A DNA stretch of 64,000 bases from an uncultured Muribaculaceae bacterium. GTDB lineage: Bacteria > Bacteroidota > Bacteroidia > Bacteroidales > Muribaculaceae. Location of the stretch: the NCBI GenBank assembly GCA_910586975.1, contig CAJUKX010000004.1, forward strand, positions 62,001 through 126,000. The letters are read 5' to 3'. Each line of letters begins with the position of its first letter. The first letter of the stretch is position 1. The translations under genes were made by a program, and so were the position numbers. Below are positions 25,743 through 34,048 of the stretch, in pieces. The notes beneath the pieces are model-generated. The model did no database searches and was not told the DNA's origin. It saw only the letters and a list, made by a program, of their open reading frames with translations.

Positions 25743-25945
25743 ATAATTTTATCTATGGCGGTGAAATAAGGTTGATAACGGAATTTGCCGTTGCTCGAAG
25801 GGTCAATGGTAGAAACATCAATATCCTGCACCGGGTCAAGGCTCGCTATCCTTTGGCCTTTTTCGCAACTACAAGGAAGTTCCTTAATATGTTGAATATA
25901 AGCAGTTACCTGCATTGATTGGTCTATTTGTTTACGCATGCACAT
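25739..25945 (-). CDS. Small protein of unknown function, translationally coupled to the 410-residue gene
   Basis: This 68-codon gene's stop overlaps the start of the next gene as ATGA, a strong sign of a real two-gene operon. It contains CSCEKGQRIASLDPVQDID and no membrane segment. The -7 box TAAATTTG on the minus strand (25962-25955) is so close to the ATG at 25945 that the transcript may be nearly leaderless, or translation may begin at the next ATG (25939). Its function is unknown; it could be an antitoxin-like or accessory partner of the larger protein. Confidence 0.55.
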   Translation of the reverse strand: MCMRKQIDQSMQVTAYIQHIKELPCSCEKGQRIASLDPVQDIDVSTIDPSSNGKFRYQPYFTAIDKII

Positions 25946-26028
25946 GTTAAATTACAAATTTACTAAAAAAATCTGACATAGAGGCTGTAAACCACAGGAG
26001 ATAATGATGTAATCTCGTGAAAAATTAG

Positions 26029-26036
26029 TAACTTTG
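26029..26036 (+). promoter_or_regulatory. -7 element (TAACTTTG) of the AlbA_2 gene
   Basis: A consensus box lies 43 bases before the ATG at 26079. It is divergent from the small two-gene operon. Confidence 0.55.
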
Positions 26037-26078
26037 CACTAAAAGCTTAATAGAATAGGTCTTTATAATCTTCGAGAT

Positions 26079-27611
26079 ATGAGCATTGATATTGACTACA
26101 TAAGAAACATTGCGTCCAATAACGAGGGCGTGGATGTTGAGTTCAAAGAGACCACCGGGCAGTTGAACCGCGGAATGGAGACATTGTGCGGCATGATAAA
26201 TGGCCGTGGTGGTATCGTTGTGTTCGGAGTCAATAACAAAGGTAAGATTATCGGTCAGGAGATCTCTGATAAGACTACTCGCGAGATTGGTGATGCTCTC
26301 GGACGGTTTGACCCGTCCATTGATATTCAGCCCCAGTATATTCCATTGGAAGATTCCAATAAATATCTTATTGCCTTTTGCTCAAACGGCTTGGAAAGCG
26401 ATAAGCCTTATATGTGGGATGGCAAAGCGTATCAGCGTCACGATAGTGTAACAACAGTAATGCCCCGTGAGCGGTTTCTCCGTTTGCATGAAGAGCAGAC
26501 CGGGTTGACGTACAAATGGGAACGCAAGGTTAACCCGAATTTGACTATTGATTCTCTGGATGATGGACTGATACATAGAGTGGTTGAGGGTGGCATACGT
26601 CGCGGCAGATTAAGCGATGAAGCCAAGAATGACAATACCCCCACGATACTTAACCGTTTGAAACTTACACAAAATGGTGCAGTGCGTAATTCCGCAGCCA
26701 TTTTGTTCGGAAAAGATCTGACCGACTACCCTCAGGTGCTTCTTCGCCTTGCGCGATTCAGAGGCGTTGATAAGAGTGAGTTTATTGACAATAGGCAGAT
26801 ATATGGCAATGTCTTTGAGTTGACTTCGGGTGCTATGGACTTCTTTTTCAAGCACCTGTCATTGTCGGGGACCACGCACAACAGAATTGAGCGTAAGGAT
26901 GAATTGGAAATACCATACGATGCACTCAGAGAGGCTGTTGTCAATGCTCTATGTCACAGGGCGTGGCAACAGGAAGCAAGTTCGATAGGCATAGCCATAT
27001 ATGACGACCGAGTGGAGATAGAGAACGCAGGTCGTTTTCCGGCAACCTTATCTCCTCAGCGTTTGACCGCAGAGGTGGCGTCGGCGAATGACAATACTTC
27101 TCTCCCTCCGAATCCTGATATTGCCAATGTCATGTTCATCGGAGGATTGATTGAGCATTGGGGACGCGGCCTGTCAATGATGAACAACAAATGTAAAAAT
27201 GCCGGACTGCCTAAGCCTAAAATCAACGACAACGGCTATATGGTAAAGGTGATTTTCGCCCGGCCATTGGCTAAAGACAAGAGAACAGTAGGAGAACAGT
27301 TAGAGAACAGTAAGACACCAGTAGGACACCAGTTGAACACCAGTAGGACACCAGCAAAAGAACAGCTTGGTGAAGTTTCGATTGCTTTGGTAAAACTCAT
27401 TGAAGCGATTGGTGATAATTGGTGTTCAGCAAAAAAGTTGAGAGAAAAAATGGGCTTTAAGTCCAAAAGCTCATTTATAAGAAACTATTTAAACCCTGCA
27501 CAAAACGCCGGAATTATCCAGTTAGAAGATGCAGAAAATCCACAATCGCCCAATCAACGGTATGGTTTAACTGAAAAAGGCAAACAAATTCTCAATCAAA
27601 GTGAATCATGA
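26079..27611 (+). CDS. AlbA_2/Schlafen-type putative DNA-binding ATPase-like regulator
   Basis: This 510-residue protein has an N-terminal AlbA_2 (Schlafen-like) domain (about residues 10-125, with VDVEFKETTGQL and GGIVVFGVNNKGKI). A HATPase_c_4-type domain follows (about 270-400, with LREAVVNALCHR and VEIENAGRFP), and a C-terminal winged helix (about 440-505). Between the last two lies a repetitive linker encoded by near-identical GACACCAGTAG/GAGAACAGTA units. Family members occur as regulators and in defence islands. It has its own promoter and terminator and is divergent from an unknown two-gene operon. Function is inferred from domain type only. Confidence 0.85.
   Translation: MSIDIDYIRNIASNNEGVDVEFKETTGQLNRGMETLCGMINGRGGIVVFGVNNKGKIIGQEISDKTTREIGDALGRFDPSIDIQPQYIPLEDSNKYLIAFCSNGLESDKPYMWDGKAYQRHDSVTTVMPRERFLRLHEEQTGLTYKWERKVNPNLTIDSLDDGLIHRVVEGGIRRGRLSDEAKNDNTPTILNRLKLTQNGAVRNSAAILFGKDLTDYPQVLLRLARFRGVDKSEFIDNRQIYGNVFELTSGAMDFFFKHLSLSGTTHNRIERKDELEIPYDALREAVVNALCHRAWQQEASSIGIAIYDDRVEIENAGRFPATLSPQRLTAEVASANDNTSLPPNPDIANVMFIGGLIEHWGRGLSMMNNKCKNAGLPKPKINDNGYMVKVIFARPLAKDKRTVGEQLENSKTPVGHQLNTSRTPAKEQLGEVSIALVKLIEAIGDNWCSAKKLREKMGFKSKSSFIRNYLNPAQNAGIIQLEDAENPQSPNQRYGLTEKGKQILNQSES
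27285..27370 (+). repeat. In-frame short repeats in the AlbA_2 gene linker
   Basis: Units like GTAGGACACCAGTTGAACAC and GAGAACAGTTA alternate six or seven times and encode QLENSKTPVGHQLNTSRTPA. Slippage here could change linker length or frame. Confidence 0.7.
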
Positions 27612-27642
27612 TTTAAGTGCATTGCAACTTAATAGGGTTGTT

Positions 27643-27671
27643 AGAGGAAAATAATGCGTTTATTTTCCTCT
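27643..27671. terminator. Intrinsic terminator after the AlbA_2 gene
   Basis: AGAGGAAAATA and TATTTTCCTCT form a perfect 11-bp stem with a 7-base loop. It lies 31 bases past the stop. Confidence 0.75.
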
Positions 27672-27807
27672 GCCGACTTTGCTGTACAGCTATTTTGTAG
27701 CCTAATATTCAAATATTTATACTGATATTTACCCAAACTCACATAACTGCGTTTTTGCCGATGTGATAGTTTGGTTTGGTTCGGGCAATATATATGCCCG
27801 TTAAACC

Positions 27808-28041
27808 ATGAACCAATATATAAAGCCCGGCAAAAGAGAAAACATAGGTATTATCCAAAAAATGGCATGAGGATTATTTTCTCATTGAACGACTGCTTCA
27901 TGGCAGGGGTAACATTGAATATGTAGACGGCGAGAAGGGATGACACTTCATGACTTTGACGATACGTTCACCCAAAAAGACTTTATTGTGGCAATAGTGG
28001 TGCGAGTAACTGTTCTTCATCCGTGTTTATCGGCTAAATAA
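27808..28041 (+). pseudogene. Decayed small gene in the accessory segment
   Basis: Three successive frames here read like one broken protein. They are MNQYIKPGKRENIGIIQKMA (27808-27870), then WHEDYFLIERLLHGRGNIEY up to a TGA at 27941, then TLHDFDDTFTQKDFIVAIV (from about 27940 to 28041). Two frameshifts would join them. I cannot name the family. No promoter is seen, and a GGGCA...TGCCC hairpin precedes it at about 27783. The rest of 27672-28080 shows no intact gene. Confidence 0.4.
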
Positions 28042-28084
28042 TATTTTGTGTCAAAATTATGTGATAAAGTCAGGAAAAAAATCC

Positions 28085-28119
28085 GCCACTTGTGCATAGG
28101 CACCGGTGGCGGATTTTTT
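28085..28119. terminator. Bidirectional intrinsic terminator of fumarase
   Basis: AATCCGCCAC and GTGGCGGATT form a 10-bp stem with T-runs on both strands, 20 bases past the fumarase stop at 28137. Confidence 0.85.
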
Positions 28120-28136
28120 ATGTGTGAGCAGTTTGA

Positions 28137-29783
28137 TTATTTAAGGCCGCAAGCTGCGCATTTGTTGGAAATTTCGGTGAAGAAATCGTTGCCCTTGTCA
28201 TCAACGAGGATGAATGCGGGGAAGTCTTCAACTTCGATTTTCCAGATTGCTTCCATGCCGAGTTCGGGATATTCGAGCAATTCAACTTTCTTGATGGAAT
28301 TCTGAGCGAGAACAGCGGCAGGACCACCGATAGAACCAAGGTAGAAACCGCCGTGCTTCTTGCAAGCGTCGGTCACCTGCTTTGAACGGTTACCCTTTGC
28401 AATCATCACCATAGAACCACCGGCAGCCTGGAACTGGTCAACGTAGGGGTCCATACGTCCGGCTGTTGTGGGGCCGAATGATCCTGAAGGCATTCCGGCA
28501 GGAGTCTTGGCCGGACCGGCGTAGTAGATAGGATGATCCTTGAGGTACTGGGGCATGGGTTCACCGCTGTCAAGGCGTTCTTTAATCTTGGCGTGAGCGA
28601 TGTCGCGGCCTACGATGATTGTGCCGTTGAGCGACAGGCGGGTCGAAACGGGATATTTGGTGAGTTCGGCGAGAATTTCCGACATCGGACGGTTGAGGTC
28701 GATCTTCACAGCTTCGCCTTCGCCGGCCTTGCGATATTCTTCGGGGATGAGTTCACCGGGGTTGGTATCGAGCTTTTCAATCCACAGACCATCCTTATTG
28801 ATCTTTGCCTTCACATTGCGGTCGGCCGAGCAGCTTACGCCAAGGCCAACGGGGCACGAAGCACCGTGACGGGGCAGACGAATCACGCGAATGTCGTGAG
28901 CGAAGTATTTACCGCCGAACTGAGCGCCGAAACCGATTCTCTCGGCTTCTTTCTTGAGGATTCCTTCGAGTTCTATATCGCGGAAAGCATGACCGGTTTC
29001 ATCGCCGTGGGTAGGCAGGTTGTCGTAGTACTTCACCGAAGCCTTCTTTACAGTCTCAAGGTTCTTCTCGGCACTTGTGCCACCGATTACGAATGCGATG
29101 TGATAAGGAGGACAAGCTGCGGTACCGAGGCTCTTCATCTTTTCAACAAGGAAGGGGATGAGCTTTTCGGGATTGAGCAGAGCTTTGGTTTCCTGATAGA
29201 GGTATGTCTTGTTGGCCGAGCCGCCGCCCTTGGCTACAAACAGGAAGTGATATTCATTGCCTTCTTCGGCGTGGATATCAACCTGAGCGGGCAGATTGCA
29301 GCCGGTATTCACTTCCTCGTACATGGTGAGGGGAGCATTCTGCGAATAGCGCAGATTGTCGGTGGTATATGTGAGATAAACACCCTTTGAAAGGTATTCT
29401 GCATCGTCGCAGCCGGTGTATACACACTGGCCTTTTTCGCCGTGAACGATAGCGGTACCGGTGTCTTGGCAGAAGGGCAGCTGTCCCTTGCTGGCAACTT
29501 CTGCATTGCGCAGCATGGTAAGCGCTACAAACTTATCGTTTTCAGAAGCTTCGGGGTCAGACAGAATCTTGGCCACCATAGCGTTGTGCTCGCGACGGAG
29601 CATGAATGCGTTGTCGTGGGTACACTGGCGAGCAAGTACGGTAAGCGCTTCCGGGTCAATTATAAGGAACTCATGACCTCCCCAGTTCTCGGTATGAACA
29701 TAGTCGGAGGTGAGGTGATAATACTCGGTGGTATCAGGACCGAGCGGAAACATTGTCTCGTATTTGAACGGTTTTGTTGCCAT
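28137..29783 (-). CDS. Fumarate hydratase, class I (Fe-S)
   Basis: The enzyme interconverts fumarate and malate in the reductive TCA branch used for anaerobic respiration and propionate or succinate formation. The 548-residue single-chain class I enzyme has an N-terminal alpha-like domain with [17 protein letters not shown] and GVSCSADRN, supplying the three [4Fe-4S] cysteines. A beta-like domain follows with [13 protein letters not shown] and [13 protein letters not shown]. It is monocistronic. A TATCTTTG promoter lies on the minus strand at 29829-29822 and a strong terminator follows. A long antisense frame across it is a codon-bias artefact. Confidence 0.95.
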   Translation of the reverse strand: MATKPFKYETMFPLGPDTTEYYHLTSDYVHTENWGGHEFLIIDPEALTVLARQCTHDNAFMLRREHNAMVAKILSDPEASENDKFVALTMLRNAEVASKGQLPFCQDTGTAIVHGEKGQCVYTGCDDAEYLSKGVYLTYTTDNLRYSQNAPLTMYEEVNTGCNLPAQVDIHAEEGNEYHFLFVAKGGGSANKTYLYQETKALLNPEKLIPFLVEKMKSLGTAACPPYHIAFVIGGTSAEKNLETVKKASVKYYDNLPTHGDETGHAFRDIELEGILKKEAERIGFGAQFGGKYFAHDIRVIRLPRHGASCPVGLGVSCSADRNVKAKINKDGLWIEKLDTNPGELIPEEYRKAGEGEAVKIDLNRPMSEILAELTKYPVSTRLSLNGTIIVGRDIAHAKIKERLDSGEPMPQYLKDHPIYYAGPAKTPAGMPSGSFGPTTAGRMDPYVDQFQAAGGSMVMIAKGNRSKQVTDACKKHGGFYLGSIGGPAAVLAQNSIKKVELLEYPELGMEAIWKIEVEDFPAFILVDDKGNDFFTEISNKCAACGLK

Positions 29784-29821
29784 AAGTCAAGGGTTGTTTT
29801 TCGTGTTAATGTTTACTTTTG

Positions 29822-29829
29822 CAAAGATA
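29822..29829 (-). promoter_or_regulatory. -7 element (TATCTTTG) of fumarase
   Basis: A consensus match lies 38 bases before the ATG at 29783. Confidence 0.65.
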
Positions 29830-29949
29830 CAACTTTCATTCGGATAATCGAAACTTTTGCCGTTGGATTTTTTTCAGAACAATTCGGGCATGTCGTGTGT
29901 TGCAATTATACACAATTATGCTTGACAAATCATATCAAACACATCCGTT

Positions 29950-31269
29950 ATGTTAAGGAAAATTTTCATCGCATTGGCAATTTCTTGCGTTTTTGCATCC
30001 TCGGCTCAAAGTGGAAAGAGCCTTGCCGACAACCAGATTGACAGCACTCTGCTGTCAAATAAAATTGTGTTTTTAGACGGTAAGCCGGCCGAAAACGAGC
30101 ATCAGGCCTACGTTGACTCGATACGCCGCGTGATATCGGCTTTCTACTACGATCAATTCCGTCATTTTCAAGACCCCGGGGCACCTTACTTCCTGTTCAT
30201 GAGCAAGGATGCCAACCTGGCCATGGGTATAGGCGGCGCGGTGAGAATGAGAGGATACTACGACTGGGGCGGCGCTGTGCCTTCATCGGCCTTCATTCCT
30301 TATCTGACTCCGATGAATCCATCCCCTACCTCGATGAAGCATTTCGGCACTACCCCCTCGGGTACATGCCTGTTTTTCCGCGTGTTGGGCCGCAACAAGA
30401 CCTTGGGTGACTATCAACTGTATATCGAAGCCAATTTTAACGGCTACAACAGCCGCGACTTCCTGCTTAAAAAGGCGTATGCAATAATCAATGACTTCAC
30501 CATAGGTTATGCGTCGTCCACCTTCTCAGATCCTGCAGCAGTGCCTCCCACTGTAGATGCCGCCGGCCCCAATAACAAAATCACCCCTACTTCTGTATTG
30601 GTTCGTTATATGCCGGTTGTACGCGACCGCTGGTACTTTGCAGTGTCAGCCGAAACTCCTTCTGACGCACTCGACGTGGATAACAAGAACACCGAAAAAG
30701 TGGATAACTGGCTTCCTGACTTCGCGGCCTTCGCACAATATCAGTGGGCACCCGGACAACACGTGCGCCTGGCAGGTATAGCCCGCACCCTGTCGTACCG
30801 CAATATGGTAGCAGAACAAAATCATAATATAGTAGGCTGGGGTCTGCAGCTCAGTTCTGTGGCTCACCCCGTGAGTCAGCTCACCACTTACCTCACAGCC
30901 AGCATAGGCCGTGGATTTGCCGGACTTGGCGGTGACTTGCAGACCGGCAACTATGACCTCACTCCAATCGTGAGCCGTCCCGGCGAAATGTACGCTCCCA
31001 AATCGTATGGTTGGTGTCTGGGTGTTCAGTACAATTTCAAGCCCAATCTGTTTGCCAGCGCCACGGTGAGCCAGACCCGCTACCTGCCTTCGCATACAGT
31101 ATCTCCCGACGAATATAAATATGGTATGTTCTCGGCGGTGAATGTTTTCTGGAATATGACTCCCCGCATACAGGTTGCCGCAGAATTCGACTTCATGTTA
31201 CGCAACAACTTCTCTGGCGAGCGCCGCAACTCCAAGCGTATCGGCGCCATGTGCCAATTCTCTTTCTGA
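29950..31269 (+). CDS. DcaP-like outer membrane porin
   Basis: This 439-residue protein has a signal peptide (MLRKIFIALAISCVFASSAQ), a short helical stretch (about residues 40-70) and a beta-barrel. Alternating hydrophobic and aromatic strands run from about 90 to a C-terminal Phe (GAMCQFSF), as needed for BAM insertion. AMGIGGAVRMRGYYDWGG and FRVLGRNKTLGDYQLYIEAN match DcaP-type porins, which pass small dicarboxylates or sugars. The position next to fumarase is suggestive of dicarboxylate metabolism but they are divergent. Two tandem terminators follow. Confidence 0.8.
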   Translation: MLRKIFIALAISCVFASSAQSGKSLADNQIDSTLLSNKIVFLDGKPAENEHQAYVDSIRRVISAFYYDQFRHFQDPGAPYFLFMSKDANLAMGIGGAVRMRGYYDWGGAVPSSAFIPYLTPMNPSPTSMKHFGTTPSGTCLFFRVLGRNKTLGDYQLYIEANFNGYNSRDFLLKKAYAIINDFTIGYASSTFSDPAAVPPTVDAAGPNNKITPTSVLVRYMPVVRDRWYFAVSAETPSDALDVDNKNTEKVDNWLPDFAAFAQYQWAPGQHVRLAGIARTLSYRNMVAEQNHNIVGWGLQLSSVAHPVSQLTTYLTASIGRGFAGLGGDLQTGNYDLTPIVSRPGEMYAPKSYGWCLGVQYNFKPNLFASATVSQTRYLPSHTVSPDEYKYGMFSAVNVFWNMTPRIQVAAEFDFMLRNNFSGERRNSKRIGAMCQFSF

Positions 31270-31293
31270 CATAATACTACTTAGAAATATTTA

Positions 31294-31378
31294 GGAGCCT
31301 GACATCTTAATGGCGATGTCAGGCTCCCGTTCAATCAACTTAAAAATAAAAAGACTCACCATCACGGGGAGTCTTTTT
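31294..31378 (+). terminator. Two tandem intrinsic terminators
   Basis: The first has a 13-bp stem, GGAGCCTGACATC (31294-31306) with 31315-31327. The second, AAAAAGACTC with GAGTCTTTTT (31348-31378), ends in T5. The following 31380-31555 is AT-rich with no gene seen. Confidence 0.85.
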
Positions 31379-31555
31379 ATGGGTTTCCAATAGGTACAAT
31401 TTCTAAGGTAAAAAAGATTGTTTTAGGTTTGCGATACAAAGGTCGGTGTATTTTCGTCCCATTGCAAATATTTTTATATGTTATTCGGCATATTTTACAG
31501 TATTTTACAAATATTTTCAACTTTTATTCCAAATATTCACAATTTGCTCCAATTA

Positions 31556-34048
31556 TTATACAGGATCGACATCATAATGTATAGTCGCTCCGGTACGTTC
31601 CACACCGGCGTTCATCTCAACATAAACTTCGCGCAATATGTTTTTTACCTGCTTCACCGAGGCTTCGGCCTCAACGCGCAGCATCACCTGACGTATGTAC
31701 AAAGAGGCCACTCTGGCCACCGGTGGCTCAATGGGGCCATTTACACGGTTGCCGAGCAGAGTCTTCAAGCGATTGGTGTACTCGCGTGCCACACGGTCAA
31801 CCGTAGCCCTGTCGCGATGCTTTATAAAGACATTTATTATCCTTGAAAACGGAGGATAACAGAAAGCTCGCCTTTGCTGAAGTTCGTGTTCATAAAAGCC
31901 TGTGTAGTCATGACGGCTCACAAAATCGAGCACAGGATGGCCGGGCGTATAAGTCTGTATCATAACTTTGCCGGGTGCTCCCGCACGGCGTCCGGCTCGG
32001 CCCGACACCTGTTCAAGCATATTGAAGGCTCGTTCGCACGACCTGAAATCCGGGAAGTTGATGATATTGTCGGCATTGATCACCGCCACCAGCCCTACGT
32101 CGCCGAAGTCGAGTCCTTTGGTCACCATTTGTGTGCCCACCAGTATGTCGGCCTTATGGGATGAGAATTGGTTGATGATTTCGGAGTACGAATCTTTGTT
32201 GCGCGTGGTATCAAGGTCCATGCGCAGGATGCGTGAGTCCGGATAAAGTATATCAAGTCCCTCCTCTACCCTCTCGGTGCCGTAGCCTTCTATTTCTACC
32301 GTCGGTTCCTTGCAATTAGGGCATACCTTGGGTACCGGATACACAGCCCCGCAATAATGACATTCGAGAGTGTTGGTGCGCTTATGGTATGTGAGAGCCA
32401 CGTCGCAGTGATCGCACTTAGGCACAAACTGACACATACGGCATCGGGCACGTGGCGAGAATCCACGACGGTTATGAAAAAATATCACCTGACGACCATC
32501 TTCAATGGTGTGGCGTCCGGCGGCTATCACGCTATTGGCGAAAGCTCCGTCCATACCCTTGCGTTGGCGTTCGCGAGCTACATCAACAAGTTCTATATCG
32601 GGCAGCGATACGTCACCATAACGGGTTGTAAGCTCCACCAGACCATACTTGCCCGTCTCCTTAGCTTTATAATAGGTCTCGACCGTAGGGGTGGCCGAGC
32701 CAAGCAGAGTCTTGGCACCATGAAGCGATGCGAGCACTATGGCTGCGTCGCGACCGTTATAGCGCGGAGCGGGGTCATACTGCTTATAGCTGGGCTCATG
32801 CTCCTCGTCTACAATCACCAGTCCGAGATTGGAGAAAGGCAGAAATACCGAACTGCGCGCACCTATCACCACGCAAGGCTTGGGCGATGTGGCCATGTCG
32901 CGCCATATATCCACGCGCTCGCTGTCGGAGAATTTGGAATGGTATATTATCACTTTCGACCCGAAAACGCGCTGCAGTCGTCGGGTGAGCTGTGTGGTGA
33001 GAGCGATTTCAGGAACGAGAAACAATGCCTGCCTTCCTTGTTCAAGCACATATTTTATAAGGTGCATGTATATCTCGGTCTTGCCCGATGAGGTGACTCC
33101 GCGCAGCAGCGTTACCGAGTGATCGATAAACGACTGATGTATATCTTGCAAAGCTTTGGCTTGCGCTTCAGACAATTCGGGCAGAGGTGCCGTAAATGCT
33201 CCGCCGCCATCTTCGGGCGATGAAAAGCGTGACACTTCGTAAGTCTCTACCGTTACAAGACCCTTGCGCTTGAGAGCCATCACATGCTCCCATGTAACCG
33301 TCGGCGACGATTCCAACAGGTCGGCTCGGCTTACGGCCTTGGTGGCTATTGTGGGATTATTGAAGCCCGACAGGGCTATAAGGCGGGTGAGTGTTTCCTG
33401 CTGTCCGCGCGAACGTTTAACAGCTTCAAAAGCTGCCATAAGCGATATGTGGTCGTTCTCGGGTATGGCGGGGATAACTTTCTGAACCTTAAGGCGGCGG
33501 TAACGCCCGGTCATCGACTCGTGCATTACCAATACACCCGCATCTACCAAACGTGCAACACGCGATTCAACGCTTGCCACACCCAGCGACTTGGCCAGTT
33601 CCTTCACCGATATTTTCTTTTTTTCGCGTACGATGGTCACGAGTTCCATGTCGCGCGACGTAAGGCCTTCGAAAATCTCGGCTTCGGCATCATCCGAAAA
33701 TTCCACCACGCTCTCGCTCTCGGGTTTCAGTCCCTGAGGCATTGCCGCCTTGAATACGTCGCCCACGGCACACATATAATAATCGGCGAGCCACTGCCAT
33801 AGTTTTATCTGCGGGTGAACTACCATTGGACTTACATCGAGCACATCCTGTATATCCTTCACATTAATAACGTCGCTGTCCTTTACCGGCGACAGGCTTT
33901 CTATCACACCGGTAACAAAACGTTTTCCACCGAAAGGCACAACGACCCTCTTGCCCACGCCGGCCGCGCTGAGCAATTCGTCGGGCACACGATATGTGAA
34001 AGTACCTTCAAGCGGACGCGGCACTATTACACGCGCATATACATTCAT
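31556..34048 (-). CDS. priA: Primosomal protein N' (PriA helicase)
   Basis: PriA reloads the replisome at stalled forks. The 830-residue protein has the N-terminal 3'-DNA-binding domain (FTYRVP), a superfamily 2 helicase core with GVTSSGKTEIY (Walker A), LVIVDEEHE (DEEH box) and GTQMVTKGLDF, and an inserted zinc-binding region with paired cysteines (CRMCQF, CDHC, CHYC, CPNC). The ATG at 34048 overlaps the dnaG stop by four bases (ATGA). The two priming proteins form a tightly coupled operon. Confidence 0.96.
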   Translation of the reverse strand: MNVYARVIVPRPLEGTFTYRVPDELLSAAGVGKRVVVPFGGKRFVTGVIESLSPVKDSDVINVKDIQDVLDVSPMVVHPQIKLWQWLADYYMCAVGDVFKAAMPQGLKPESESVVEFSDDAEAEIFEGLTSRDMELVTIVREKKKISVKELAKSLGVASVESRVARLVDAGVLVMHESMTGRYRRLKVQKVIPAIPENDHISLMAAFEAVKRSRGQQETLTRLIALSGFNNPTIATKAVSRADLLESSPTVTWEHVMALKRKGLVTVETYEVSRFSSPEDGGGAFTAPLPELSEAQAKALQDIHQSFIDHSVTLLRGVTSSGKTEIYMHLIKYVLEQGRQALFLVPEIALTTQLTRRLQRVFGSKVIIYHSKFSDSERVDIWRDMATSPKPCVVIGARSSVFLPFSNLGLVIVDEEHEPSYKQYDPAPRYNGRDAAIVLASLHGAKTLLGSATPTVETYYKAKETGKYGLVELTTRYGDVSLPDIELVDVARERQRKGMDGAFANSVIAAGRHTIEDGRQVIFFHNRRGFSPRARCRMCQFVPKCDHCDVALTYHKRTNTLECHYCGAVYPVPKVCPNCKEPTVEIEGYGTERVEEGLDILYPDSRILRMDLDTTRNKDSYSEIINQFSSHKADILVGTQMVTKGLDFGDVGLVAVINADNIINFPDFRSCERAFNMLEQVSGRAGRRAGAPGKVMIQTYTPGHPVLDFVSRHDYTGFYEHELQQRRAFCYPPFSRIINVFIKHRDRATVDRVAREYTNRLKTLLGNRVNGPIEPPVARVASLYIRQVMLRVEAEASVKQVKNILREVYVEMNAGVERTGATIHYDVDPV

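Noticed and set aside
27285..27370. CRISPR-like array
   Set aside because: The repeats are very short, contiguous without unique spacers and in frame within a coding gene; no cas genes are present.
24352..28085. Conjugative or mobilisable element
   Set aside because: No integrase, relaxase or tra gene is visible; only cargo-like genes and one remnant.
28533..29390. Long antisense frame (285 codons) across the fumarase gene
   Set aside because: It is the mirror of a well-conserved class I fumarase and has no promoter, no recognisable motif and composition set by the sense codons.
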